Positions 51,795 to 61,181 are shown, counted from the first letter of the stretch. The stretch is DNA of 64,000 bases from Thomasclavelia sp. (GCA_028749475.1 JAQVWN010000008.1:1-64000); one strand, 5' to 3'. Numbers and translations: made by a program. The notes: generated by a model from the sequence alone, not told the origin.

Positions 51795-51967
51795 ATGTTA
51801 TTTTCTCTTTCTATTTGGGTGTTAATATACTTGTCGTAATCTTTCATAGCTTTTTCTTCTCTATGAATAGAAAAAGAATAAATCGAAATAAATACCACAA
51901 TACATGTGATATAAATAGAAAAAGCTAGTAATGTTTCTATAAGTGTAAAACCTTTTTTATTTAACAT
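51746..51967 (-). CDS. comGE: ComGE-like minor pseudopilin
   Basis: A 73-residue prepilin-like protein, short for ComGE. It has the motif MLNKKGFTLIETLLAFSIYITCIVVFISIYS: basic leader, Gly at -1 and Glu at +5. I choose the ATG at 51967, which overlaps the comGD stop by 11 nt (ATGTTAAATAA), the same length seen at other comG junctions; a GTG four codons upstream is the alternative. The C-terminal half is charged (EEKAMKDYDKYINTQIERENN). Confidence 0.8.
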   Translation of the reverse strand: MLNKKGFTLIETLLAFSIYITCIVVFISIYSFSIHREEKAMKDYDKYINTQIERENNICYDEYLTNTIIKVLP

Positions 51968-52361
51968 AATAACTACCACTTCCTAAATTAAAGATAATTT
52001 GTTTTGTACTTGTGGAACTACAAAGATTAATATGATTAGCTTCATTTATATTTCCTTTATCGTTATAATATATTTCTTTAATATCATCAAAATAATAGTC
52101 TCCATCAAGGTTTAAAACTTTATTAATACTTTTTGATTTAATTGTTAGTGACTTAGTTTTAAATATCAAATCCACCTTTTCATATTTAGTAAGTGATACT
52201 GTTCTCGCTTCGTCAATCAGTTGAAGTACTTCCCCAATAATTACATTATCATATTTACTTTTACTCATTTGAATTGTGGTAAGTGAAAGTATTGAAATGG
52301 TTACAATGATAGAAATCACAAATATCATTTCTATCATTGTAAAACCTTTCTTATTTGGCAT
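51957..52361 (-). CDS. comGD: ComGD-like minor pseudopilin
   Basis: A 134-residue prepilin-like protein with leader MPNKKG, then FTMIEMIFVISIIVTISILSL (Glu at +5). The ATG at 52361 gives a six-residue leader and an 11-nt overlap with comGC (ATGCCAAATAA); an ATG four codons earlier is possible. After the helix the protein has the usual variable domain with a GNINEANHINLCSS stretch and a single Cys. It should be cleaved by a prepilin peptidase not encoded in this window. Confidence 0.85.
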   Translation of the reverse strand: MPNKKGFTMIEMIFVISIIVTISILSLTTIQMSKSKYDNVIIGEVLQLIDEARTVSLTKYEKVDLIFKTKSLTIKSKSINKVLNLDGDYYFDDIKEIYYNDKGNINEANHINLCSSTSTKQIIFNLGSGSYYVK

Positions 52362-52653
52362 AAGCCTGTCCATCAGAAATACTAATTGAAAGACCAGAAG
52401 GACAAACAGTTTGTTTCTCCTTTAAATAAGGATGTGAACCACTTGTTAAATCAGAAATTGAAGTAGGAAGTTTCCCATTTTCAATCTCATAAAGAGTAAT
52501 TTGCGAGTTTACCACTTCAACCTGGGCATCACAACTTTTTTCTTTTACAACAGAGTTCTTTTGAGTTACGTTTGGTATAACCAGAAGTAGAATAACCAAG
52601 ATAACGCTGATACAAAATATCATTTCAATTAATGTAAATCCTTTTTTGTTCAT
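52351..52653 (-). CDS. comGC: ComGC major pseudopilin
   Basis: The main subunit of the competence pilus that draws DNA to the surface. The 100-residue protein has the leader MNKKG, then FTLIEMIFCISVILVILLLVIPNVTQKN, the clearest class III signal in the operon. Two Cys (Cys40 and Cys88 region) could form the stabilising disulphide seen in Gram-positive ComGC. AGGAGG precedes the ATG on the minus strand. It lies 11 bp after comGB. Confidence 0.92.
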   Translation of the reverse strand: MNKKGFTLIEMIFCISVILVILLLVIPNVTQKNSVVKEKSCDAQVEVVNSQITLYEIENGKLPTSISDLTSGSHPYLKEKQTVCPSGLSISISDGQAYAK

Positions 52654-52664
52654 TAAGTACCTCC

Positions 52665-53666
52665 TTATAAAGATCCAACTACATTCATCATTGGAATAAT
52701 AATTGATATATAAATAGTTATTACAAATGTACCAACAAATATATAGATTAAGGGTATTATTATTTTAATTATTTTATTAATTTTCTCTTCAATACTAGAT
52801 AATGAAAGATCAACATAATCATCTATGATTTTAGTTTTCTTATTAGTTTCAAGCATAAAGGTGAAAGTTACTTTAAAGAGTTTTTCAAAATAAGGGAATG
52901 AATCAATTATATCTTTTAAATTCTCACCTTTTTTTAAATGATTATCTATTTCATAAATAACCATTTTTAAAGAATTATCATCTATGTAGTTAAATAGAAT
53001 ATGCATTATTGAAGTAGCATCATAATTATTTCGAAGAAGTTCGTTATAATATAAAGCAAACTTCAAAGAATAATATTTTCTCAAGTATTCATTAATAATG
53101 GGGATTTTATTAATTTTATTAATCATTTGAAATTCATTATTTGTAATAGCTTTAATTATAAAAATCAAAGTGATAGCTAATGTTACAGACATAACAATAA
53201 CAAATGAGGGAATTAATTTGAAAGAGAAAAATATGATACGCGTGAATGTATTCATTTCAATATTGAAATCGTTAAATAAACTAATAACTGTTGGTAATAA
53301 TCCATAAACAACAAATAATGAAAAGAATACAAGAAATATAAGTAGAATTATTGGATATGTAAGTTTCTTTATTAATTTCTTTTTGAAACTTTCTATCAGT
53401 TTACAAATGTTTAAAGATTCATTTATTGCTTTGGATATATTATTATTTAAACGATAAAAATCAAAATATTCTTTAAATCTTTTATTATCTATAGTATTCA
53501 TTAAAGCTTGATCAAAGCTAATGCCATTTGATAACTCTGTTTCTAAATCATTTATAAAATGAGTATTATCTTGAAATTTAGAAATTTCGATAACCTTATC
53601 GGTTGGATAACCTTCTTCTAATAATGAGGATAAAATACTAAGTATTCGATAATTGTTAGATTTCAA
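52665..53666 (-). CDS. comGB: ComGB polytopic membrane platform protein
   Basis: A 333-residue GspF-type protein that anchors the pilus motor in the membrane. Two GspF-like halves are visible, with membrane segments near 102-127, 148-175 and 305-328. It starts with TTG (53666), overlapping the comGA stop by 11 nt (TTGAAATCTAA), with AAGGAA directly before it. Position between comGA and comGC is as in Bacillus. Confidence 0.9.
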   Translation of the reverse strand: MKSNNYRILSILSSLLEEGYPTDKVIEISKFQDNTHFINDLETELSNGISFDQALMNTIDNKRFKEYFDFYRLNNNISKAINESLNICKLIESFKKKLIKKLTYPIILLIFLVFFSLFVVYGLLPTVISLFNDFNIEMNTFTRIIFFSFKLIPSFVIVMSVTLAITLIFIIKAITNNEFQMINKINKIPIINEYLRKYYSLKFALYYNELLRNNYDATSIMHILFNYIDDNSLKMVIYEIDNHLKKGENLKDIIDSFPYFEKLFKVTFTFMLETNKKTKIIDDYVDLSLSSIEEKINKIIKIIIPLIYIFVGTFVITIYISIIIPMMNVVGSL

Positions 53667-54609
53667 TTCCTTGCTCCAATAGGACTAATCTATTATCTTC
53701 GAAACTTATATATTTAACTTCTTTGTTGCAAACACTTTGAATAATATTCCTCTTATCATAAAATTCACTTAAGACTACTGGTTTACTTTTAAAATAATGC
53801 ATCTGTTGACACAAAACACCAACAACAACATCTTCAATATCAATATTTTTGACACCAAGGTTTGAAAGTCTTTTTATTGTAGACTTTGCAGTACCAGCGT
53901 GTAAAGTGGTTACGACCAAGTGACCTGTTAAAGCACATGTTATGGCCATTTTTGCTGTTTCTGAGTCCCTTATTTCACCAATCATAATAACATCAGGGTC
54001 ATGTCTTAAAACTTGTCTAAGAGAACTTTTATAATCTATTCCACTATCTTTATTGATTTGAATTTGTAAACAAAAATCTTTTTTCATTTCGATTGGGTCT
54101 TCTAAAGTGACTATACTTTTTTGTGTTAAATAATTTATTTCTTCTAGTAAAGTATATAAAGTTGTAGATTTTCCGGCCCCAGTTGGACCAGATACAATAA
54201 ACAATCCCCAGTTATAATTAATAACTGTCCTTAGAAAGTCTCTTGTTGTTTTAATCATTGTTAGTTCATCAAAGGTCGCATGCTTTTTGTAAGAATTAAG
54301 AATTCTAATTACAATACTGTCCATATCATAACCTGGAAGACTAGATATTCTTAAATAATAAGTATGATTCTTATATTTGTATTCATAGCTTCCTGTTTGA
54401 GGCTTAATTAAGTAATTAATATCAATATTAGAAATATATCTAATATAATTAATTAACTTTACTCCTTCTTCGTATGATAGTTGTTGATATTTCGTTAGAT
54501 TTCCATTAATTCTAAATAAAATTACACATTCATTTTTAACTTGAACATGAATATCAGTAATCTTTTTATCTATTCCAACATCGATAATAGTATTAAATAT
54601 ATCTTCCAT
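53656..54609 (-). CDS. comGA: ComGA traffic ATPase
   Basis: Powers assembly of the competence pilus. The GspE-type ATPase has Walker A GPTGAGKS (143-150 in the longer frame), Asp box LEDPIE (171-176), Walker B DPDVIMIGEIRD (206-217) and His box GHLVVTTLHAGTA (231-243). I use the ATG at 54609, two codons inside the longest frame, because GAGGGG then has normal spacing; this gives 317 residues. First gene of the comG operon. The upstream region (54610-54659) has no clear ComK or SigX box that I can recognise. Confidence 0.93.
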   Translation of the reverse strand: MEDIFNTIIDVGIDKKITDIHVQVKNECVILFRINGNLTKYQQLSYEEGVKLINYIRYISNIDINYLIKPQTGSYEYKYKNHTYYLRISSLPGYDMDSIVIRILNSYKKHATFDELTMIKTTRDFLRTVINYNWGLFIVSGPTGAGKSTTLYTLLEEINYLTQKSIVTLEDPIEMKKDFCLQIQINKDSGIDYKSSLRQVLRHDPDVIMIGEIRDSETAKMAITCALTGHLVVTTLHAGTAKSTIKRLSNLGVKNIDIEDVVVGVLCQQMHYFKSKPVVLSEFYDKRNIIQSVCNKEVKYISFEDNRLVLLEQGIEI

Positions 54610-54659
54610 CTTCATCCCCTCATATATCTATACTAATAAAACAATCAAATTACTTTTAA

Positions 54660-54690
54660 TAAATTAAAAAAGTCATATATCTATGACTTT
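54660..54690 (-). terminator. Terminator between the MBL hydrolase gene and comGA
   Basis: Read on the minus strand: stem AAAGTCAT / ATGACTTT with a short loop and T-rich tail. It contains the stop of the hydrolase gene. Confidence 0.72.
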
Positions 54691-55292
54691 AAATAAACAT
54701 TGTTTTCTTTTTCATAATCTAGAGTCGTATATTCTCCATGTCCAGGATAGATAGTATAATTAGTTGCTAAATTTTTAATTATATTTAGACTACTTTTCAT
54801 ATCAGTATTACTAGATTTTGGGAAATCAGTGCGCCCTATTCCATCTTTAAATAAAGTGTCACCCGAAAACATAATATTTTTATTTAATAGAATGATTGAA
54901 GAACCAGGTGTATGTCCTGGTGTATGAATAAATTCAAAATCAAAATCACCATAATTATATTTTGATTCATTATTCATTTTAAGATTAATAACTTTTGGAG
55001 TAAGATTGAAGCTATTAGACAAATTTAAACTAGGATTAGTCAAAAATTCATTATCCTTTTCATTTATGTATACTGGGCAATTAAATGTATTATAAATCGA
55101 ATCCACTGCCCCAATATGGTCAATGTGGCCATGTGTTAGTAGTATTGCTTTTATGTTTAAATTATTATCTTTAACAAATTTTATTATTTTTTTACCATTA
55201 TCACCAGGATCAATAACAATTGCATAGTCATCTTGGTATATAACATAGCAATTTGTTTGAAATGGTGACACAATAAACCTTTTTATTTCCAT
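54681..55292 (-). CDS. Metallo-beta-lactamase fold hydrolase (glyoxalase II-like, YqgX-like)
   Basis: A 203-residue MBL-fold enzyme. The zinc motif THGHIDHIGA (HxHxDH), the His in IHTPGHTPGS, the Asp in FSGDTLFKDGIGRTDF and the last His in YPGHGEYTTLDYE give the full dinuclear site. The small size and the GRTD-F sequence suit the hydroxyacylglutathione hydrolase-like branch, called YqgX in Bacillus, where it also lies near comG. The substrate is a thioester or similar and not certain. GGAG precedes the ATG. Confidence 0.9.
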   Translation of the reverse strand: MEIKRFIVSPFQTNCYVIYQDDYAIVIDPGDNGKKIIKFVKDNNLNIKAILLTHGHIDHIGAVDSIYNTFNCPVYINEKDNEFLTNPSLNLSNSFNLTPKVINLKMNNESKYNYGDFDFEFIHTPGHTPGSSIILLNKNIMFSGDTLFKDGIGRTDFPKSSNTDMKSSLNIIKNLATNYTIYPGHGEYTTLDYEKENNVYLKS

Positions 55293-55305
55293 CTTAATCT
55301 CCTAT

Positions 55306-55335
55306 AAAAAAATAAGCCATTGGCTTATTTTTTTT
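55306..55335 (-). terminator. Terminator between rpmG and the MBL hydrolase gene
   Basis: Stem AAAAATAAGCC / GGCTTATTTTT with a 3-nt loop and long T-run on the minus strand; it begins at the rpmG stop. Confidence 0.85.
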
Positions 55336-55474
55336 CTTTATGAATTGTTTTTTTATTACATTTAGGACAGTATTTACTTACTTCCATTCTTTCAGGGTGA
55401 TTTCTTTTATTTTTTGTATTAATATAGTTTTCTTCACCACATTCAGTACATTTTAATATAATATTATCTCTCAT
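55325..55474 (-). CDS. rpmG: Ribosomal protein bL33, zinc form
   Basis: A 49-residue protein found by translating the gap between the MBL hydrolase and PBP genes. It reads [16 protein letters not shown], then [19 protein letters not shown], then [14 protein letters not shown]. This is bL33 of the large ribosomal subunit, with two CxxC pairs (Cys9/Cys12 and Cys36/Cys39) that hold zinc. GAGAGG lies 8 bp before the ATG. Bacteria often carry a second, zinc-free copy used under zinc limitation; none is seen here. It has its own terminator, so it is probably separate from the downstream gene. Confidence 0.95.
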   Translation of the reverse strand: MRDNIILKCTECGEENYINTKNKRNHPERMEVSKYCPKCNKKTIHKEKK

Positions 55475-55542
55475 GTTTATACCTCTCTTTAAACTTGCTA
55501 TGTTATATTAGCATAAATATTATTTAATTACTAGATAAAATA

Positions 55543-57633
55543 TTAATTTAGTCCATATTTTTGAACATATGCATCCATTATTTGATTTGAAATTAACGGA
55601 GCACTACTACTTCCAGCACTTCCTTGAGTTTCACGAACACAAATACAAGCAAATGCCATTGAAGCTTTACTATTTTCATCTTTAGCTATGTACCCTATTT
55701 GTAAATGGTTAGGATAGTCAGTGGTACTACCAGCATCATATAATTCAGCTGTACCAGTTTTTGCATAGGTAGTATAAGATTTAGTAGACCAATACGAATT
55801 ACAAGTACCATCGCTTCTAGTAACACATGCTCTCATACCTTGTTTAATCTGATTAAAAGCTGTGGTCTGGTCTGAATTATCATCCAATATATCTGTTTTT
55901 GCATTATTTAATGTTGTTGATGTTCCATCAGAATTATTACTTGTTGTCGAAAGCATTAATTGGGGTTTAACTCTTTTACCGCCATTAGCTAACGAACAAG
56001 CATATTGAACTAATTGAGCATTAGTATATGTATCAAATTGCCCTATACAAGCATCTAAGAAATGTCCAGATTGAGTACTATCACCATGATATCCAAGTTG
56101 TTCGTTAGGAATATCAATTCCAGTTTTAACACCTAACCCTAATTCACCGAAGTCTTTTCTAAGCAATGAGAAATATTTTGCATTAATTTTTAAAGATTCA
56201 TTAGGAACATAATTTACTCCGGCAACTTTCATACCAACCTTAAACATATAAACATTTGATGAATAAGCTAAAGCATCAACTTCGTTGATATTTCCCATCG
56301 TTTTCCATGACTTTTTAACTTTAGTTCCTTTAATTTTAATTGGCTCATCTACTTGATAAGTATTAGGAGTGATTGCGTTGTTTTTAAACCCCATATATAA
56401 CGTACCACCTTTTGATGTAGATCCAATCAAATATGCTGAAAGGTAATTACCAGCTGCATAATCTGTTACTTCGCCAGTTTGTTTATTGATTTGTTTACCA
56501 GACATTACTAACACCTGTCCAGTATTAGGATCCATCATCATAAAGAACATTTGTTCAAAATATTTATTTGAACTATTCATTTTTTTAAGCTCAGTTTCAA
56601 TTAAGTTATCTGCAAGGCTTTGTAAGTCCCAATCAATAGATAACTTTAAATTATTACCTGCTTGTCCTGTATTTTTGTTTACTATAATAGGATATCCATT
56701 AGCATCATAATTTAATGAATATGTAGTCTTTTCACCAGTTAATGTTTGTTCATATTGCTGTTCTAACCCACTAGTACCAACCCTTGAATTGTTATCATAA
56801 CCTTCAGCAAGCAATGCATCTTTCAAGGTTGAAGGTATACCTTGTTTCTTAGTAGTAACTTTTCCTAAAACTTGAGTAAAGTTATTGTTGGTATTATAAG
56901 TTCTTTGCCAATCGCTAGTAATTTTTATACCTTTTAATAGATTGGCATTCTCACCTATTAAACTCGCTTCTTCAACAGTTATATTTTCTGCGAGTATTGA
57001 AGACCCACTAGTGGTATTTTCCATTGTATACATAAAATGATAATATTCTAAATCCTCACTAGTCATATATTGGTTAATTAAATCATCGGTAATTCTCTCT
57101 AGAATTAATTTATTAATTTGGGCTGAAGCATTAACATTTCCTTTAACATCATTTCGTTCTTTTTGAGTAACGAGACTATCGGCTACTTTTTGATGGGCCA
57201 TTATAAAATAGTCTTTCTTATTCCTAGAAGTTAAATCATCCATATTTAATTTAATGTTTTTACTTAGGAATTTAGCTATAGTTTTAATTTCTCCACTAGT
57301 AATAGACTGAGGTGTGAAATAAGTAACAGTAATAATATTGTTATTAGCAGCTAATACAGTCCCATTTCGATCAGTAATTTTACCTCTAGGAGCATCTAAA
57401 GAATAAGTTGTTGAACCATAAGTATCCAAAGCTGTATTTAATACTTCATTTTGAGTAAACTGAATATAGGCAAATCTGGCAACAAGACTTAGAACTAAAC
57501 AAATTGATATACCAATAAGTATTATTATTCTTTTAGTAATTACGTATTGGTTAGAACTGTTTTTATATTCTACTTCTTGTTTATTACCATAGAATTTTAT
57601 ACTAGGAATTTTCTTTTTAAAATTGATTTTCAT
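55543..57633 (-). CDS. Class B penicillin-binding protein (PBP2/PbpA-like transpeptidase)
   Basis: Cross-links peptidoglycan during growth or division. After a cytoplasmic tail, one membrane helix (about 36-58) anchors a periplasm-facing body: a dimerisation domain (APRGKITDRNGTVLAANNN) and the transpeptidase with SxxK as STSK in IGSTSKGGTLYMGF, SxN as SSN in LAYSSNVYMFKVG, and KTG in TYAKTGTAELYD. The Gly after the SxxK Lys, rather than Pro, suggests the PbpA/PbpH (rod-type) branch. The ATG at 57633 is chosen since AAGGGG is well spaced there; length 696. It lies upstream of rpmG as in Bacillus pbpA-rpmGA. Confidence 0.92.
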   Translation of the reverse strand: MKINFKKKIPSIKFYGNKQEVEYKNSSNQYVITKRIIILIGISICLVLSLVARFAYIQFTQNEVLNTALDTYGSTTYSLDAPRGKITDRNGTVLAANNNIITVTYFTPQSITSGEIKTIAKFLSKNIKLNMDDLTSRNKKDYFIMAHQKVADSLVTQKERNDVKGNVNASAQINKLILERITDDLINQYMTSEDLEYYHFMYTMENTTSGSSILAENITVEEASLIGENANLLKGIKITSDWQRTYNTNNNFTQVLGKVTTKKQGIPSTLKDALLAEGYDNNSRVGTSGLEQQYEQTLTGEKTTYSLNYDANGYPIIVNKNTGQAGNNLKLSIDWDLQSLADNLIETELKKMNSSNKYFEQMFFMMMDPNTGQVLVMSGKQINKQTGEVTDYAAGNYLSAYLIGSTSKGGTLYMGFKNNAITPNTYQVDEPIKIKGTKVKKSWKTMGNINEVDALAYSSNVYMFKVGMKVAGVNYVPNESLKINAKYFSLLRKDFGELGLGVKTGIDIPNEQLGYHGDSTQSGHFLDACIGQFDTYTNAQLVQYACSLANGGKRVKPQLMLSTTSNNSDGTSTTLNNAKTDILDDNSDQTTAFNQIKQGMRACVTRSDGTCNSYWSTKSYTTYAKTGTAELYDAGSTTDYPNHLQIGYIAKDENSKASMAFACICVRETQGSAGSSSAPLISNQIMDAYVQKYGLN

Positions 57634-57721
57634 TAAACTACCCCTTAACATACAACATTTTACAACAAAGATTATTTTAAGTCTATAAACTCATGCTTTT
57701 CACATAATAATTATAATTATT

Positions 57722-57748
57722 AGAAAACGACTAGTTTTAACTAGTCGT
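57722..57748 (-). terminator. Terminator of lepA
   Basis: On the minus strand: stem ACGACTAGTT / AACTAGTCGT with a 2-nt loop and TTTTC tail; it begins in the last codons of lepA. Confidence 0.8.
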
Positions 57749-59552
57749 CATCTACAGAAAGAATAGCCATAAAGGCTTCCTGTGGTATTTCTACACTACC
57801 AACAGCCTTCATACGTTTTTTACCTTCTTTTTGTTTTTCTAAAAGTTTTTTCTTTCGGGTAATATCTCCACCGTAACATTTGGCTAAGACATTTTTGCGC
57901 ATTGCTTTAATAGTTGTCCTTGCAATGATTTTTCCTTGCAATGACGCTTGAATGGGAACTTCAAACATCTGCTTTGGAATAATCTCTTTAAGCTTTTCAC
58001 AAATAATTTTTCCTCTATTATAAGCAAAATCTTTATGAACAATTGTCGATAAAGCATCAACTGGTTCACCATTTAAAAGTATTTCCATTTTTAATAGTTT
58101 TGATTCTCTATACCCAACTAATTCATAGTCAAAAGATGCATAACCTTTAGTGTTAGACTTCAATTTATCAAAGAAGTCATAAACAATTTCAGATAAAGGC
58201 AAATAATAGATAATACTTTGTCTAGTTTCGTCGATATATTCAATATTGATATATTCACCACGTTTATTTTGACATAGTTCCATTACTGCGCCTACAAATT
58301 CATTAGGAGTCATGATAGATGCTTTTACATATGGTTCTTCAATATGATGTATTTCTTGTGGTTTAGGCATCATAGCAGGGTTATCAATTTTAATCATGCT
58401 TAAATCAGTTAAATAACAATGATATATAACTGAAGGGGCGGTAGCAATTAATTCTAGATTAAACTCCCTTTCTAATCGTTCTTGGACAACATCCATATGT
58501 AAAAGTCCAAGGAAACCACATCTAAAACCAAATCCTAATGCTTGAGAAGTTTCAGGCTCAAAGATAAGTGAAGAATCACTTAATTGCATTTTTTCTAAAG
58601 CTTCTCGTAAATCTTTATAACGTGCATTATCGACAGGATATAACCCACAATACACCATTGGGGTTAAAGGACGATAACCTGGCAGTTGATCAAAAGACTC
58701 GTTTTCTAAAGTAGTGATGGTATCACCAACATGAACATCTTTAATTGATTTTATAGAAGCAGCAATCCAGCCTACTTCTCCACAAACCAATTCGTCTTTT
58801 TTAACTTCTTTTGGAGTTCTAACTCCAACTTCTGTAACTTCATAGTCAACATTTGTAGCCATAAAGTGAATATGATCACCAACTTTAATACAACCCTCTT
58901 TTATCCTCACAAACACAACTACACCACGGTAGGAGTCATAGAACGAATCAAATATCAATGCTTGTGTCGGATTTGTGACACTACCCTGAGGCGCAGGGAA
59001 TTCCTTCACAATCATTTCTAAAACTTCTTCGACATTCAATCCTGTTTTAGCGGATATTAAGGGAGCATGGTCGGCCGGTAATCCTATTAAATCTTCAATT
59101 TCTTTAATAACACGTTGTGGATCTGCGCTTGGTAAATCCACTTTATTTATTACTGGTAAAATTTCAAGGTTGTTATCTAAAGCTAAATATACATTAGCTA
59201 AAGTTTGAGCTTCCACTCCTTGAGCTGCATCAACCACTAATACAGCTCCTTCACATGCCGCAAGTGACCTCGATACTTCATATGTAAAGTCAACATGGCC
59301 CGGAGTGTCTATCAAATGAAGAGTGTATAATTGACCATCCTTTGCTTTATATTCAAGTTGAACAGCATTTAATTTGATGGTAATTCCTCTTTCACGCTCT
59401 AAATCCATACTATCGAGAACTTGTTCTTTCATTTCTCTATTTTCAAGGGCACCAGTAATTTGTAAAATTCTATCAGCAAGTGTACTTTTCCCATGATCTA
59501 TATGAGCAATAATAGAAAAGTTTCTAATATTGCTTTGATTTAACTTTTTCAT
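57741..59552 (-). CDS. lepA: Elongation factor 4
   Basis: Ribosome-dependent GTPase thought to help 30S maturation or back-translocate stalled ribosomes. Length 603, typical. G1 is AHIDHGKST (16-24), G3 DTPGHVDF, G4 NKVD and G5 SAKTG. The LepA-specific C-terminal domain ends with [37 protein letters not shown] is upstream of the ATG. It is single, with its own terminator. Confidence 0.97.
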   Translation of the reverse strand: MKKLNQSNIRNFSIIAHIDHGKSTLADRILQITGALENREMKEQVLDSMDLERERGITIKLNAVQLEYKAKDGQLYTLHLIDTPGHVDFTYEVSRSLAACEGAVLVVDAAQGVEAQTLANVYLALDNNLEILPVINKVDLPSADPQRVIKEIEDLIGLPADHAPLISAKTGLNVEEVLEMIVKEFPAPQGSVTNPTQALIFDSFYDSYRGVVVFVRIKEGCIKVGDHIHFMATNVDYEVTEVGVRTPKEVKKDELVCGEVGWIAASIKSIKDVHVGDTITTLENESFDQLPGYRPLTPMVYCGLYPVDNARYKDLREALEKMQLSDSSLIFEPETSQALGFGFRCGFLGLLHMDVVQERLEREFNLELIATAPSVIYHCYLTDLSMIKIDNPAMMPKPQEIHHIEEPYVKASIMTPNEFVGAVMELCQNKRGEYINIEYIDETRQSIIYYLPLSEIVYDFFDKLKSNTKGYASFDYELVGYRESKLLKMEILLNGEPVDALSTIVHKDFAYNRGKIICEKLKEIIPKQMFEVPIQASLQGKIIARTTIKAMRKNVLAKCYGGDITRKKKLLEKQKEGKKRMKAVGSVEIPQEAFMAILSVDDD

Positions 59553-59613
59553 ACACTCACCTCTTTCGCTGCTTAATTATAGCAAAACTACAACTATGTT
59601 ACAAACTATAATA

Positions 59614-59940
59614 TTAGCGTAAGTAACGATCTAGAAAAGATACTTTCTCACAAACAACTTGATTGGAAGTAACCTTTATACCATCATCGTTTAAATAAGT
59701 ATAACTGGTAAGTCGTCCTTTTATGCTTATGATATTGCCGACTTCAGCAACATCAAGTAAATATTCACCAACACCATGCCATAAGACAACAGAAATTTGA
59801 TCATATTCAAATTCACCATTAACGTTTTTAAAAGCTTTTTCAACTTCTAGAAGCATTTTATATTCGTAGGGGGCATTTGGGACCAAAATCTTTGTAGGCA
59901 TCGTTAGTATTTTACCAACTAAAATAACCTCATTAATCAT
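59614..59940 (-). CDS. Small single-stranded-DNA-binding protein (OB fold)
   Basis: A 108-residue OB-fold protein. The start INEVILVGKILTMP, the central EYDQISVVLWHGVGEYLLDVAEVGNIISIKGRLTSYTY, and VVCEKVSFL match the SSB/primosomal family. It lacks the Gly-rich linker and acidic tail of the main SSB, so it is a short paralogue, comparable in size to Bacillus SsbB, which serves in competence. Whether it plays that role here is an inference. ATG at 59940 gives GGAGGA the right spacing; one codon pair upstream is another ATG touching the ribosome-binding site. Confidence 0.78.
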   Translation of the reverse strand: MINEVILVGKILTMPTKILVPNAPYEYKMLLEVEKAFKNVNGEFEYDQISVVLWHGVGEYLLDVAEVGNIISIKGRLTSYTYLNDDGIKVTSNQVVCEKVSFLDRYLR

Positions 59941-60120
59941 GTTCATTCCTCCAAATAATATTTACATTCGTCCTTAAATGTACTTATATAATACATAAAA
60001 TAAAATAAAAATGTGTGTTTTTTCTTATTTTGAAATACACTTTACAATTCTGTTTTTTTTAGGTATATATTAAATTATTTGTCGTTTTTCTTCTTTTTTT
60101 TAAAATAAAAAAAGAAGACC
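59941..60120. other. AT-rich gap without a gene
   Basis: Holds several T and A runs and a weak AT hairpin near 60091-60121 that may end the acpS transcript. I see no frame, RNA or repeat beyond this. Confidence 0.4.
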
Positions 60121-60441
60121 TTAGTCTTCAATTATCACAAATGCAATTGCGTATTCTTTTTCATGAGAGATTGAAATCTTAGCCTTATCATCATTTAAAT
60201 AAGGTGAACCGTCTTCTTTATTTAAGATTTCTATTTTTTTAAAATCTATATTACCTTGAAAAGCTTTAATATAGGCCTCTTTACCAGCAAATCGGCCACC
60301 TAGAAACTCTTTTTGTTGTTGAAGAGTCTTTTTTTCAAGGAATATAGATAACTCTTTTTGAGTTAAAATTTTTGCAGCTAAATGTTCAAGATCTTTAAAT
60401 CTTGTATAATTACAGATATCAACACCAATACCTTTAATCAT
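60121..60441 (-). CDS. acpS: Holo-acyl-carrier-protein synthase
   Basis: Attaches 4'-phosphopantetheine from CoA to acyl carrier protein. The 106-residue protein is a little short but complete: GIGVDICNYTRF with metal Asp8, and GGRFAGKEAYIKAF with Glu55, then KISISHEKEYAIAFVI. It consumes the CoA made by coaX-coaBC. The ATG shares one base with the stop of the acidic protein gene upstream. Confidence 0.94.
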   Translation of the reverse strand: MIKGIGVDICNYTRFKDLEHLAAKILTQKELSIFLEKKTLQQQKEFLGGRFAGKEAYIKAFQGNIDFKKIEILNKEDGSPYLNDDKAKISISHEKEYAIAFVIIED

Positions 60442-61181
60442 TAATCTTTAAACTTCTTTTCATACAAATTCATTAATTCATCAAGAGTCATATTATCATC
60501 AATTTCATCAATAAGTTCTTTATCTGTATCATCTTTTTTATTATTGATATCAAGTTTGAATTCGCCAGTTCTTTCTTCAATAATCTTTAATTCATCTTGT
60601 TCATCTGAAACAAGTTTTGAAATATTTCTAAGATTATCTTCTACTGTCGGAATTTCTTTAGTACTATCAATATCATCATCAACCTTAACATCTTTAATAT
60701 TTGTTAGTTTAGAACTAGTTTCAACTATTTCTTCATTATCAAAATTTCCATAATAAGGACTAATTACAGGAACCAAACTATTTTCATACTTCTTTTTGAC
60801 TATAGTTTTACGATTTGTTGAATTATTCTTATAGGTAGACGTTTTATTATAACCACTAATAGGAGAAATTACTTCACTAAAGCGATAAGCAGGAGCCTTT
60901 TTCTCTTCTTTTTCTTCTGGTTTTTTAGAAATTGGTTTTTTTATTTCTTTAGAGTCTATTTTAGTAAAAGTTGGTTCTTCAATTGAATGTTCAACTTCTT
61001 CATCTTGTAAATCTATTTGTTGAGCATCGATTTTTTCTTGAACAACTTCAAATTCATCATTATAAAAAGGTGCACTAAACTTTTCTTTACGTCTTTGTTC
61101 TAAAACTGGATCAATATTTTCATGATATTCTTCATCGTCATCATCATCTTCAAACTTTTTGATTAAATCTTTGATTTTCAT
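60441..61181 (-). CDS. Acidic, largely disordered protein with two VISPxxG motifs
   Basis: A 246-residue protein of unknown family. The N-terminus KIKDLIKKFEDDDDDEEY forms an amphipathic helix and an acid patch. Long Glu/Lys-rich segments look disordered. Two short motifs repeat: RFSEVISPISGYN (VISPISG at 104-110) and VPVISPYYGNF (VISPYYG at 139-145). A conserved-looking helix MTLDELMNLYEKKF ends the protein. This layout suggests a scaffold with docking peptides, but I cannot name a partner. ATG at 61181 is preferred over the upstream TTG because AGAGGAG fits it. It is cotranscribed with acpS (1-nt overlap) and ytpR (15 bp). Confidence 0.7.
   Translation of the reverse strand: MKIKDLIKKFEDDDDDEEYHENIDPVLEQRRKEKFSAPFYNDEFEVVQEKIDAQQIDLQDEEVEHSIEEPTFTKIDSKEIKKPISKKPEEKEEKKAPAYRFSEVISPISGYNKTSTYKNNSTNRKTIVKKKYENSLVPVISPYYGNFDNEEIVETSSKLTNIKDVKVDDDIDSTKEIPTVEDNLRNISKLVSDEQDELKIIEERTGEFKLDINNKKDDTDKELIDEIDDNMTLDELMNLYEKKFKD

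Noticed and set aside
60091-60121. Strong terminator after acpS
   Set aside because: The hairpin is made of A and T only with one weak arm, too poor to call a terminator with confidence.
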